From the NCBI RefSeq assembly GCF_012932215.1, contig NZ_CP048788.1:186001-250000 (forward strand): DNA of 64,000 bases, in the 5' to 3' direction. Below, one piece after another: positions 37,202-45,651 of the stretch. The stretch is from Roseobacter ponti (GTDB taxonomy: Bacteria > Pseudomonadota > Alphaproteobacteria > Rhodobacterales > Rhodobacteraceae). Numbering within the stretch: position 1 is the first letter of the stretch; each line of letters begins with the position of its first letter. Position numbers and translations under genes: made by a program. The notes below the pieces were generated by a model. That model saw nothing but the letters and a program-made list of their open reading frames with translations. It was not told the origin of the DNA and did not search any database.

Positions 37202-38863
37202 ATGACCGATCGACGGATTTTATCCCTGTGGTTCCCGCGGATGGGGGCCGACCGGCTGATGCGCCGGGACCCGCAGCTGCATGCGGTGCCGCTGGCTGTG
37301 GTCGAAGAGCGGGGCAATATGCAGGTGCTGACTTCGCTGAACACGGCCGCTCAGGGCTTTGGCCTGCGCAGCGGTCAGCCGGTGCGCGATGCCCATGCAA
37401 TGTGTGAAGGGCTGATCACCCGGGCCCGCTCGGTGCAGGGTGAGGCGGCGTTTCTGGCGGTGCTGCAACGCTGGGCGGGCAAGTTCAGCCCCTGGGTCGC
37501 GACCGAGGCCAGCGACGGGCTGGTGGTGGATCTGACCGGCTGCGCGCATCTTTTTGGTGGCGAGGAGGCTTTGCTGGAGGTGGTTCAGCAGGATTGCAAC
37601 GATCTTGGTCTTGCGGTGCAGATGGGGCTTGCAGATACCCGTGGGGCGGCCTGGGCGCTGGCGCGTTTTGCCGGGCAGAGTGCGGGGGCCTATCGTTCTG
37701 GCGATGCGATCGATCAGGAGGCCCGCGCCACCCGGTCGCGCGCGGGCAAACGCCGCCACTGGACCCGCGGCGGGGCGGCACCGGTGGTCCGCAGGGGCCC
37801 TGATCAGGCGACGCACCGGATTGCGGCACCAGGCCAGAGCTACTCGGCGCTGAGCGCGCTGCCGGTGGCGGCCCTGCGGCTGGACGCGGATCTGGTGGCG
37901 CAGCTTGCGCGTCTGGGGCTGCGCCGGGTGGGCGATCTGCTGGGGCAGCCACGGGCGAGCCTCGCGCGCCGTTTCGGGCGCGGGGTGGTGATGCGCATGG
38001 ATCAGGCGATGGGGTCTGCACCGGAACCTGTCTCGCCGGCAAAGCCGCCGGATCATTTTGCCGTGCGCCTGACCCTGCCCGATCCGATCGGGCTCGAGGA
38101 TGACATTCTGGCCGGCATTGACCGGCTGTTGCCGCGTCTGTGTGAAAGCCTGAAAGACAAGGGGCGTGGCGCCCGGCGGGTCCGGCTACAGGCCTTTCGC
38201 AGTGATCATGATATTCAGTCGGTTGAGGTCGGTCTGGCGCGGCCTTCACGCGATCCGGCGCGCATCCGTCCCCTGCTGGCGTTAAAACTCGACAGCATCG
38301 ATGCGGGGTTCGGCATTGATATGCTGCGGATAGAGGCGGTGCAGACCGAGCCCATCCACTGCCGCAGCGCCGTTGGTCATCTCGAAGCGGGTCATGTGGT
38401 CAACAAGCGCCTGGCCGCCAATACCGCGGTGGATGATCTCATAGGGCGGATCGGGGCGCGGGTCGGCATGGAGCAGATCACGCGGCTGCATCCGGCAGAG
38501 AGCCATATCCCTGAAAAGACCAGCAAGGTGCTGGCGGCCGCCTGGTCGGACCCCTGGAAGGAAGACTGGCCCGCGGCGCGCACCCCGCGCCCCCTGCTGC
38601 TGTGGCAGCCGGAGCCGGTCCACGCGCCGGATGTGCCGCAGGTGCCACAGGTCTTTCGCTGGCGGGGACAGACGCTGACCCGCCACCGGGCCATCGGGCC
38701 GGAACGGATCTCTCCTGAATGGTGGCTGGATGACCCGGACTGGCGCAGCGGTGTGCGTGATTACTGGGTGACCGAAACCGAAGACGGCCAGCGGCTCTGG
38801 CTCTTTTACGGACACGGGCACATGATGTCGTCGGGATGGTTTTGTCAGGGGGCTTTCGCCTGA
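37202..38863 (+). CDS. imuB: ImuB, Y-family DNA polymerase-like mutasome protein
   Basis: This 553-residue protein is ImuB, the catalytically inactive Y-family homologue that links ImuA, DnaE2 and the beta clamp during translesion synthesis. The N-terminal palm-like region reads LSLWFPRMGADRLMRRDP and VVDLTGCAHLFGGEEALLE. The helix-hairpin-helix part reads LARLGLRRVGDLLGQPRASLARRF. The C-terminus ends in GHGHMMSSGWFCQGAFA, so it looks complete. No imuA lies upstream; the preceding gene is a TetR regulator. A perfect LexA box lies 28 bp before the ATG. dnaE2 lies about 24 kb away (its end to this start). Confidence 0.93.
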   Translation: MTDRRILSLWFPRMGADRLMRRDPQLHAVPLAVVEERGNMQVLTSLNTAAQGFGLRSGQPVRDAHAMCEGLITRARSVQGEAAFLAVLQRWAGKFSPWVATEASDGLVVDLTGCAHLFGGEEALLEVVQQDCNDLGLAVQMGLADTRGAAWALARFAGQSAGAYRSGDAIDQEARATRSRAGKRRHWTRGGAAPVVRRGPDQATHRIAAPGQSYSALSALPVAALRLDADLVAQLARLGLRRVGDLLGQPRASLARRFGRGVVMRMDQAMGSAPEPVSPAKPPDHFAVRLTLPDPIGLEDDILAGIDRLLPRLCESLKDKGRGARRVRLQAFRSDHDIQSVEVGLARPSRDPARIRPLLALKLDSIDAGFGIDMLRIEAVQTEPIHCRSAVGHLEAGHVVNKRLAANTAVDDLIGRIGARVGMEQITRLHPAESHIPEKTSKVLAAAWSDPWKEDWPAARTPRPLLLWQPEPVHAPDVPQVPQVFRWRGQTLTRHRAIGPERISPEWWLDDPDWRSGVRDYWVTETEDGQRLWLFYGHGHMMSSGWFCQGAFA

Positions 38864-38987
38864 GCCCTCAGGTGCCGCCCTGTCGCTGCCTGCCCTGCGG
38901 CAGCGCTACGCCACCCCGGTAAGAGCAACCGCAGGGTTTTCGTGCCCGGGGCATGATGCACCACCCCAGGAGGGATGGCGCGGGTAC

Positions 38988-39416
38988 TTATTCCACAGTG
39001 ACTGTGATTTCTTCGCTCATCACCGGCGGGTCATGCGGCACGTGGCCCATATCCCCCAGCAGCAGGCGCAGCGTGTGGGTTCCGACAGGCAACTCGCGCG
39101 TCACCTCAGTCTGACCGCCGCCGAAATGCACGATCTGATCTGTGGCGGGCAGCGACTCGTTCATATTCACATCCGCCGGATCAGTGTTGATCAGCAGGTG
39201 ATGGTGGCCGGTGTCATCCACATCGGTGCCTGCCGGGGCGACGCCCATACCCTTAAGGCCAAAAACCACGGTTACCGGATTTGACACCGTCGCCCCGTCA
39301 GCCGGCGAGATGATATAGACTGTGGCCCCCTCGGGCGCTTCGCTGCGGTGGCCATCTGCCATTGCCATGCCTGCGAGCATCACGACTGCGGCGGTGGTTG
39401 TCAGAAACTGTTTCAT
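38988..39416 (-). CDS. DUF4399 domain-containing periplasmic protein
   Basis: This 142-residue protein has a signal peptide (residues 1-20, ending AMADG). The mature part is a DUF4399 domain with the markers VYIISPADGATVSNPVTVVFGLKGMGVAP, GHHHLLINTD and HTLRLLLGDMGHVPHDPPV. The His-rich GHHHLL segment suggests possible metal binding but this is not established. It stands alone, convergent with imuB and with no close partner upstream. Confidence 0.9.
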   Translation of the reverse strand: MKQFLTTTAAVVMLAGMAMADGHRSEAPEGATVYIISPADGATVSNPVTVVFGLKGMGVAPAGTDVDDTGHHHLLINTDPADVNMNESLPATDQIVHFGGGQTEVTRELPVGTHTLRLLLGDMGHVPHDPPVMSEEITVTVE

Positions 39417-39859
39417 TGGATCCCTTCCATAAAGCGCGGCCCGTCCGGCCTGCGTTATACGAAGGATAGCCCGCGCTCCGTGCGAGGCAACGCGCGGCGC
39501 TTTCTGCTGGATGACCTGTCGCAGGGCAGCGTTTTCATGCGTGACGGACTAACCGCCGCTAAAGCGGGTCAGAAAGTCACGGGGTGTGACGGTCAGGCAG
39601 GGCGACGATCGGAGGGTCAGATCGGGAAACAGTTATGCAAATTCACCTATATTGACTCTCTAAAGGAAACAGCGTCGCGGCGAAAAGTGCAGCTGGTGCG
39701 GATATCGTCCCCTCCGTCATCGGCGGGAATGCGACAGAGAACGGAAACGGCCGGGGGTAAGACCGCCGGTGTGTCCGGGTCCGGTAAAAGCAACGGGAAG
39801 AACAAAGACTGATCTGATCTGAAGAGCAGGCGCCTTGCCGAGGTCCGGCGCCTGTTCTG
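39417..39859. other. 443-bp stretch without a convincing gene
   Basis: I see no convincing gene here. A frame of about 154 codons on the plus strand crosses the DUF4399 start region but has no homology, ribosome site or plausible composition. A hairpin CAGGCGCC (39827-39834) with GGCGCCTG (39847-39854) lies just past the paaK stop and could stall transcription from paaK, but it lacks a T run. The segment holds the DUF4399 promoter and little else visible. Confidence 0.5.
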
Positions 39860-41167
39860 CTATGACGGGCGCCTGTCGATGATGCGCACAGCCTTGCCCT
39901 GGGACCGGGCAACACCGCCCGGCTCCGACACGTCAACATTAACGCTGATCCCGATATCTTCCTTGATGCGCGACACCAGTGCAGCACCCGAGGCCTTTTT
40001 TGCATCGGATGTTGCCTCTGCTGGTGTGGCTTCGCAAAGTACGCACATCTGATCCATACGCTCCGGTCTGGAAAGCTCGATCTGGAAATGCGGCGCAAGG
40101 CCCGCCGTGGCCATCAGACATTCCTCGATCTGCGTCGGGAAAACATTCACGCCGCGCAGGATAATCATGTCGTCCGAACGGCCCGTCACCTTTTCCATCC
40201 GCCGCATGGACCGCGCCGTCCCCGGCAACAGCCGGGTGAGATCGCGGGTACGGTAGCGTATGATCGGGAAGGCTTCTTTGGTCAGTGAGGTAAAAACGAG
40301 TTCTCCCTGCTCACCCTCTTCGACAAGCGCGCCGGTCTCCGGATTGATTACTTCAGGATAAAAGTGATCCTCCCAGATGTGCAGCCCGTCTTTAGTCTCG
40401 ACACATTCATTGGCGACACCGGGGCCCATGATCTCGCTCAGCCCGTAAATATCGACCGCATGCATGTCAAAAGCATCCTCGATTTCACGCCGCATCGCAT
40501 TGGTCCAGGGCTCGGCCCCGAAGATTCCCACCTGCAGTGAGGAGGCGCGCGGGTCGAGACCCTGCCTCACATATTCATCGAGGATCGAGAGCGCGTACGA
40601 GGGGGTGACGGTGATGCCATCGGGGCGGAAGTCTTCGATAAGCCGCACCTGGCGTGTGGTCATCCCCCCCGAAACAGGCACCGTGGTCAGCCCCAGCGCA
40701 TCCGCACCGAGGTGAATGCCAAGCCCCCCGGTGAACAGCCCGTAGCCGTAAGCGTTGTGCAGCAGATCTCCGGTTTTCATGCCAGAGGCGCGCAGGCTCC
40801 GGGCCACGACCTCGCCCCAGACATCCAGATCGCCCTTTGTGTAGCCCACCACCGTAGGCTGGCCTGTTGTGCCCGATGAGGCATGAATGCGTGCAATCCG
40901 GTTTCGCGGAACGGCAAACATATCAAAGGGATAGCTCGCGCGGAGATCGGATTTTATGGTGAAAGGAAAGCGCGCGAGATCGGCAGGTGTTCTGAGGTCA
41001 TCAGGATGAATTCCGGCGGCTTCGAAACTTTTGCGATAGAACGGCACGTTGGCGTAGGCATGATTCAGCGACCAGCGCAGCCTGTCGGTCTGCAGGGCGG
41101 TGATTTCGTCACGGCTGGCGCGTTCGATCGGGTCAAGGGTTTCGGGCCGGGGTGTCAGGTCTTTCAT
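39860..41167 (-). CDS. paaK: phenylacetate-CoA ligase
   Basis: This 435-residue AMP-forming ligase activates phenylacetate to phenylacetyl-CoA, the first step of aerobic phenylacetate degradation. The AMP-binding loop is HASSGTTGQPTVVGYTKGD (about residues 93-111). Other family motifs are GAEPWTNAMRREIE, DIYGLSEIMGPGVA and RTRDLTRLLPG in the C-terminal half. The start overlaps the paaI stop (ATGA). The paaABCDE epoxidase, paaG, paaZ and paaJ genes are not in this window. Confidence 0.95.
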   Translation of the reverse strand: MKDLTPRPETLDPIERASRDEITALQTDRLRWSLNHAYANVPFYRKSFEAAGIHPDDLRTPADLARFPFTIKSDLRASYPFDMFAVPRNRIARIHASSGTTGQPTVVGYTKGDLDVWGEVVARSLRASGMKTGDLLHNAYGYGLFTGGLGIHLGADALGLTTVPVSGGMTTRQVRLIEDFRPDGITVTPSYALSILDEYVRQGLDPRASSLQVGIFGAEPWTNAMRREIEDAFDMHAVDIYGLSEIMGPGVANECVETKDGLHIWEDHFYPEVINPETGALVEEGEQGELVFTSLTKEAFPIIRYRTRDLTRLLPGTARSMRRMEKVTGRSDDMIILRGVNVFPTQIEECLMATAGLAPHFQIELSRPERMDQMCVLCEATPAEATSDAKKASGAALVSRIKEDIGISVNVDVSEPGGVARSQGKAVRIIDRRPS

Positions 41168-41616
41168 TTGGTTTCTCCGGGTTCCGGGAAGTGCTGACCC
41201 CCTACGGTCCGCGCGAGGCCGCGGAAAAGCGCAACTTTCTTACCGGCCTGATTCGTAACGGTTACATCCCAGATGCCTGACCGGCCCGAGCGGGAGGTCT
41301 CGGTCGCGCAGGCGGTCAGGCAATCGCCCTCTGCAACCGGCGCGAGATAGGTGACCTGGTTCTGCTGTGCGACGGTGCGCTGATTGTAGGAGTTGCAGGC
41401 AAATGCAAAGGCGCTGTCAGCGAGGGTAAAGATAAACCCGCCGTGACAGTTGCTGTGGCCGTTGAGCATATGCGCCTGCACTGTCATCGAAAGCGTGGCG
41501 CAGCCCGGGGAGACAGAAAGGAGCGACATGCCGAGACCACGGCTTGCCGCGTCATTCCGCATCATCAGCTCCGCGCATTTTTCGGCCCGTGCCTGAGGCG
41601 TCACTGTCTCCGGCAT
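41164..41616 (-). CDS. paaI: hydroxyphenylacetyl-CoA thioesterase PaaI
   Basis: This 150-residue hot-dog-fold thioesterase hydrolyses phenylacetyl-CoA-type thioesters and clears dead-end intermediates of phenylacetate degradation. The characteristic motif is NGHSNCHGGFIFTLADSAFAFACN (about residues 47-70), containing the active-site HGG and Asp. The start at 41616 is chosen because GGAAG precedes it and it gives the family N-terminus; the longer frame to 41718 is less likely. It overlaps paaK by 4 bp. Confidence 0.92.
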   Translation of the reverse strand: MPETVTPQARAEKCAELMMRNDAASRGLGMSLLSVSPGCATLSMTVQAHMLNGHSNCHGGFIFTLADSAFAFACNSYNQRTVAQQNQVTYLAPVAEGDCLTACATETSRSGRSGIWDVTVTNQAGKKVALFRGLARTVGGQHFPEPGETK

Positions 41617-41727
41617 ACCGTCACTTCCAGCTTCTTTCAGACTGTCCCTGCGGTAGCATAGCACCCACGGGCTGTATATGATTTTTGAGGGGCTTGATTT
41701 GCGCGCGCAGGGGCGCAACTCTGCAGT

Positions 41728-42075
41728 ATGAATTATCAGGTGCCGCCGTCAGGCAATGTTCATCAGATGCCGCCCGATCAGGTTGCGTTTCACCGCACTG
41801 AGCTGCAGGTTATCCTGTCGCTTTACGGGCGCTTTGTGGCGGCTGGCGAATGGCGGGACTATGGCATTTCGTGTCTGCGGGAGGTTGCGGTTTTTTCCGT
41901 GTTCCGCCGTACCGCTGAAACACCGCTCTACCGGATCGAAAAAAGACCGCGGTTGCGGGATAAACAGGGCATGTATGCGGTGCTGGGCATGGATGGTCAG
42001 ATCATGCGACGGGGTCATGATCTGAAAACGGTGCTGAGAGTGCTGGAACGCAAGCTTATTCGGGCAGTCGAGTAG
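41728..42075 (+). CDS. DUF2794 domain-containing protein
   Basis: This 115-residue protein matches DUF2794, a small alphaproteobacterial family. Diagnostic segments are VAFHRTELQVILSLYGRFVAAGEWRDY and VFRRTAETPLYRIEKRP. There is no signal peptide or membrane segment. It is divergent from paaI, with about 110 bp between the starts. Function unknown. Confidence 0.9.
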   Translation: MNYQVPPSGNVHQMPPDQVAFHRTELQVILSLYGRFVAAGEWRDYGISCLREVAVFSVFRRTAETPLYRIEKRPRLRDKQGMYAVLGMDGQIMRRGHDLKTVLRVLERKLIRAVE

Positions 42076-42156
42076 TCCTGATCCGAAGGCGGCCTGTGCC
42101 AGGCCATTTCTCTGGCTGAGTTCCTGCGGAACGCGGCACCCCGTTTCTGTGACGTG

Positions 42157-42957
42157 TCAGGCCGGGGGCAGGGACGGCAGGCGTTTGCGCGATGTGACCT
42201 GCCCGTCTCCCTGCCGTTCAATGCGCGCTATGGCGTCTGTGATGCCTTCGAATACCACCGCCATATGTCCGGCGTTTGCGTGAATAAGCGTGTCATCGCC
42301 GGTCACAAGGGCGACGTGACCTTTCCAGAACAGCAGATCGTTGCGCCGGAGCCCCGCGTCAGGTGGCAGCGTCTCGCCGAGGTCGCGCTCCTGCTGGTCA
42401 CTGTCGCCGGGGCAGTGGATGCCACAGGCCAGGCAGGCCGCCTGGATCAGCCCTGAGCAGTCGATGCCGTTGCCGGAGTTGCCGCCCCAGAGATAGGGTG
42501 TTCCGTCAAAAAGGGCGGCCACGGCGGCAGGATCAGACGCCATCACGTCCGCGCGGTGCAGGTGCTGACGCGGCACAAAACCCCAACGGGTTTCCACGAA
42601 AGTGGCCGTCTCGGATGTGGCGCGCAAACGTGCGCCAAAGCTGAGGCAGGTCAGGTCGGGCGATTTGATGTCCGGCGCGGAATAGGCATGAGTGGTACGG
42701 CTGGTGATGCGGTGGGTGGCCGGTTCGGCAGGACCTGTGGCTGTCCCGCGCAGGTATCCGCAGTAGCCATCCTGCTGCGACCGCACCAGAAACCACGCAT
42801 CTTCATCATTCAGGATCGTCACGGGTGCGCCAAAAAGAAGCTGTCGGTCGCGCGGGCCGTCGGGGCTGCGGCAGAGATCAGCCAGAGGCACGATCACTAT
42901 CGCATCGCGCCCGGTTATGACGCAGTCAGGATCCGGCGTGTCGCGCGGATCGCTCAT
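42157..42957 (-). CDS. NlpC/P60 family cysteine peptidase
   Basis: This 266-residue protein has bacterial SH3-like repeats in the first half (PVTILNDEDAWFLVRSQQDG; SFGARLRATSETATFV) and an NlpC/P60 domain in the second. The catalytic Cys lies in GNGIDCSGLIQAAC, and the His in THANAGHMAV-like LIHANAGHMAV, with GHVALVTG between them. Such enzymes cleave peptide stems of peptidoglycan. No signal peptide is visible, so it may act on recycled muropeptides in the cytoplasm. The start overlaps the leucyl aminopeptidase stop (ATGA). Confidence 0.92.
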   Translation of the reverse strand: MSDPRDTPDPDCVITGRDAIVIVPLADLCRSPDGPRDRQLLFGAPVTILNDEDAWFLVRSQQDGYCGYLRGTATGPAEPATHRITSRTTHAYSAPDIKSPDLTCLSFGARLRATSETATFVETRWGFVPRQHLHRADVMASDPAAVAALFDGTPYLWGGNSGNGIDCSGLIQAACLACGIHCPGDSDQQERDLGETLPPDAGLRRNDLLFWKGHVALVTGDDTLIHANAGHMAVVFEGITDAIARIERQGDGQVTSRKRLPSLPPA

Positions 42958-44336
42958 GCGGAGCTTTTGTCGCGGATAAGATCAAGCAGGGCGCGGGTGG
43001 CCTGGCCCGTGCCGCCCTTTGGCCGGGCGGGGGCATCTGCCGGGTTCCAGCCATAGACATCGAAATGCGCATAGGTGCTGGTGCTGACGAAGCGCCGCAG
43101 AAAGAGTGCGGCGGTGATCGATCCGGCAAAACCTCCCTTTGGCGCGTTGTCGAGATCTGCGATGCCGGGCTCGATCATGCTCTCGTAGGGGGTGTGAAAC
43201 GGCATGCGCCAAACCGGGTCATCCGTCTGCACTGCAGCTGTTTCAAGGGCCCGGGCAAAGCCCTCGTCGTCGCAGAAGAAGGGCGCCAGATCGGGTCCGA
43301 CCGCGACGCGGGCAGCCCCTGTCAGGGTGGCCATGGAGATAATGAGATCCGGGTCTTCTTCCTGCGCGAAAGTGAGCGCATCGGCGAGCACGAGCCGCCC
43401 TTCGGCGTCGGTATTGTTGATCTCGACGCTCAGCCCTTTGCGGCTGGGCAGGATATCGCCGGGGCGGAAGGCATTGCCCGACACTGCATTTTCCACCGCC
43501 GGGATGAGCACACGCAACCGGACATTGAGGGCCGTCGCCATGATCATATGGGCAAGCCCGAGGACATTTGCCGCGCCGCCCATGTCCTTTTTCATCAGTC
43601 CCATTGAAGCGCCGGGCTTGAGGTTCAGCCCGCCTGTGTCGAAACAAACGCCCTTGCCGACCAGCGTGATGGCCGGCCCCGCATCGCCCCAGCGCATATC
43701 GATCAGCCGCGGCGCGCGGTCTGAGGCGCGCCCGACCGTATGAATAAGCGGAAAGTTTTCAGACAGCAGATCATCGCCGTGTACAACCGAGACCGTGGCG
43801 CCGTGGCGCGCGGCCAGATCGCGCGCGGCGTCTTCAAGTTCTGCGGGGCCCATGTCGCAGGAAGGGGTGTTGATCAGGCCGCGTGTCAGAGCCTCGCCGG
43901 CCGCGATGGCAGTGATCCGGTTTGCGTCAATCCCCTCAGGCGTGACGAGGCCCGCACCTTCTTCGCCAGCCTGAATATAGTGGTCGAATTTATAGGCGGA
44001 GAGCAGCCACCCGAGCGCCTCGCGCTCGGCGCGGTCATCGGGCAGGCCGGAGACAATGCGATAAGTGGCTTTAGGAAGACGCGCGGCTGCGGCGGCCAGA
44101 TGGAACCGGCCGCGCGCACGTTTTTCCCCGGTGCCGAAACCCGCGATCGCCATAACGGGCCTGCCGCCGGGGCCCGGTATCAGCAGTGTCTGCCCGATGC
44201 GCCCGACGAACCCGTTTGCATCGATCCAGGCAAGCGTGTCTTCGGACTGCTCTGCGCGCCAGGCGTCCATATCGTCGGCGGCAATGATGTGAAGAGGGAT
44301 GGTGTCGTCATCCGGAGAAGCAAAGGTGGCGGACAT
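42954..44336 (-). CDS. leucyl aminopeptidase family (M17) protein
   Basis: This 460-residue di-metal aminopeptidase has the M17 catalytic region. The metal-binding Lys/Asp segment is LVGKGVCFDTGGLNLKPG (about residues 203-220), with KKDMGGAAN after it, and the signature NTDAEGRLVLADAL near residue 283. The N-terminal domain is shorter and more divergent than PepA. It removes N-terminal residues from peptides. Pairing with the overlapping NlpC/P60 gene suggests joint use in peptide or muropeptide recycling. Confidence 0.92.
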   Translation of the reverse strand: MSATFASPDDDTIPLHIIAADDMDAWRAEQSEDTLAWIDANGFVGRIGQTLLIPGPGGRPVMAIAGFGTGEKRARGRFHLAAAAARLPKATYRIVSGLPDDRAEREALGWLLSAYKFDHYIQAGEEGAGLVTPEGIDANRITAIAAGEALTRGLINTPSCDMGPAELEDAARDLAARHGATVSVVHGDDLLSENFPLIHTVGRASDRAPRLIDMRWGDAGPAITLVGKGVCFDTGGLNLKPGASMGLMKKDMGGAANVLGLAHMIMATALNVRLRVLIPAVENAVSGNAFRPGDILPSRKGLSVEINNTDAEGRLVLADALTFAQEEDPDLIISMATLTGAARVAVGPDLAPFFCDDEGFARALETAAVQTDDPVWRMPFHTPYESMIEPGIADLDNAPKGGFAGSITAALFLRRFVSTSTYAHFDVYGWNPADAPARPKGGTGQATRALLDLIRDKSSA

Positions 44337-44401
44337 GCGTCAAAAACCCTTTCAGGGATATTTGCCGTCAGCCTACCGTGATCCGCCGTCCGCGCAAGCC
44401 A

Positions 44402-44782
44402 TCAGATGGTCACGTCCTGCAGGTCCCAGATCGCGGTGAGCGACTGATCCCCGATGCGCAGAAGCCTTGCCATGACGGCGGCCAGTGCCGGGGCGTCATT
44501 GCCGTCCACCGCGCGTGTGACGTCGCCTGCAACCCGTGCCAGCACCGACATGCCGATCTGATCCGCGATCGCAATCAGAGAGCGCGCACATTTGCGCAGA
44601 TCGTCATTGTTCTGTGCGGTATAAAGCCGGCTGCAGTGCGACAGCCGCAGCGCGAGTTCTTCCATCGCACGGCAAACGATGTCTTCGGCGCCGGCTTCGC
44701 CCAGTTCCGCATACAGCGCGCCGAGCCGGTCCTGATCGACCTGCACTGTCTCTTTCAGCCTGATATTCAGGACATGGTTCAT
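44402..44782 (-). CDS. uncharacterised helical protein
   Basis: This 126-residue protein is almost entirely predicted alpha-helical (EDIVCRAMEELALRLSHCS; DDLRKCARSLIAIADQIGMS; AVMARLLRIGDQSLTAIWDL). It looks somewhat like a histidine phosphotransfer helix bundle, but no clear phospho-accepting HxxKG motif is present, so this is only a resemblance. GGGTGAG precedes the ATG at 44782. The longer upstream frame would run into the divergent carbonic anhydrase promoter. It is divergent from the carbonic anhydrase gene, with about 145 bp between. Confidence 0.7.
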   Translation of the reverse strand: MNHVLNIRLKETVQVDQDRLGALYAELGEAGAEDIVCRAMEELALRLSHCSRLYTAQNNDDLRKCARSLIAIADQIGMSVLARVAGDVTRAVDGNDAPALAAVMARLLRIGDQSLTAIWDLQDVTI

Positions 44783-44928
44783 TTCACTCACCCTTTTTCG
44801 CCCCCACAGCGTTCTGCGGGTATGACAGGCAAATCTATCCAAAGCGTTGAGACGGGTGATGTTTTCCCTCGAATTTGTCGTGAATTCACGATACTCCGGG
44901 GAACGAAGGCGAAAACGACGGGACGTGT

Positions 44929-45579
44929 ATGGATCAGGCGAAACCGCTGCCGGGCTATCTGGTACAGCGCTATCACGGCTGGAAAGCCACCGGATATGCC
45001 GAGAACAAGGCGTGGTACCGCAGGCTGGCCAGCGACGGACAGCACCCGCGTGCAATGGTCATCTCCTGCTGTGACAGCCGGGTGCATGTGACATCTATCT
45101 TCGGTGCGGATCAGGGTGAATTTTTCATTCACCGCAACATCGCGAACCTGGTTCCGCCCTATGCGCCGGACGGCGATCATCACGGCACATCTGCGGCCGT
45201 CGAATATGCGGTGACCATGCTGAATGTGGCGCATCTGATCGTGCTGGGTCATTCCAGCTGCGGTGGTGTGAAGGGCTGCATCGATATGTGTCAGGGCCAT
45301 GCGCCGGAGCTGGAAGAAAAGCACAGCTTCATCGGTCGCTGGATGGATATTCTGCGGCCAAGCTACACGCTTGTGGCCCAGGAGAACGACCCCGAATTAC
45401 AGGCGCGTGCCCTGGAAAAACAGTCTGTGCTCGTGAGCCTTGAGAACCTGATGACTTTTCCATTTGTGCGTGAGCGGGTTGATGAAGGCCTGCTGACACT
45501 GCACGGTCTCTGGACGGATATCGGCGAAGGCGGGCTTGAGTTCTTTAACCCCTCGGATGAGGCCTTCAGGCCGGTCTGA
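44929..45579 (+). CDS. beta-class carbonic anhydrase
   Basis: This 216-residue enzyme interconverts CO2 and bicarbonate. The zinc ligands and acid/arginine pair are visible: C47, with D49 and R51 in SCCDSRV, then H108 and C111 in LGHSSCGG. The overall length and motif spacing fit the beta class. It is followed at 73 bp by an SbtA-type bicarbonate permease and an SbtB-like PII protein on the same strand. This suggests a bicarbonate supply or pH function shared by the three genes. Confidence 0.95.
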   Translation: MDQAKPLPGYLVQRYHGWKATGYAENKAWYRRLASDGQHPRAMVISCCDSRVHVTSIFGADQGEFFIHRNIANLVPPYAPDGDHHGTSAAVEYAVTMLNVAHLIVLGHSSCGGVKGCIDMCQGHAPELEEKHSFIGRWMDILRPSYTLVAQENDPELQARALEKQSVLVSLENLMTFPFVRERVDEGLLTLHGLWTDIGEGGLEFFNPSDEAFRPV

Positions 45580-45651
45580 TATCCCGCCGCCGCTTTACCG
45601 GTCATTACCGGTGCAGGGCATGACAACCGGCACACCCGGAAAGAGAGTGAC

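Noticed and set aside
39348-39812. A 154-codon plus-strand frame in the gap before paaK.
   Set aside because: It overlaps the DUF4399 signal-peptide region in antisense and has no homology, ribosome site or plausible composition.
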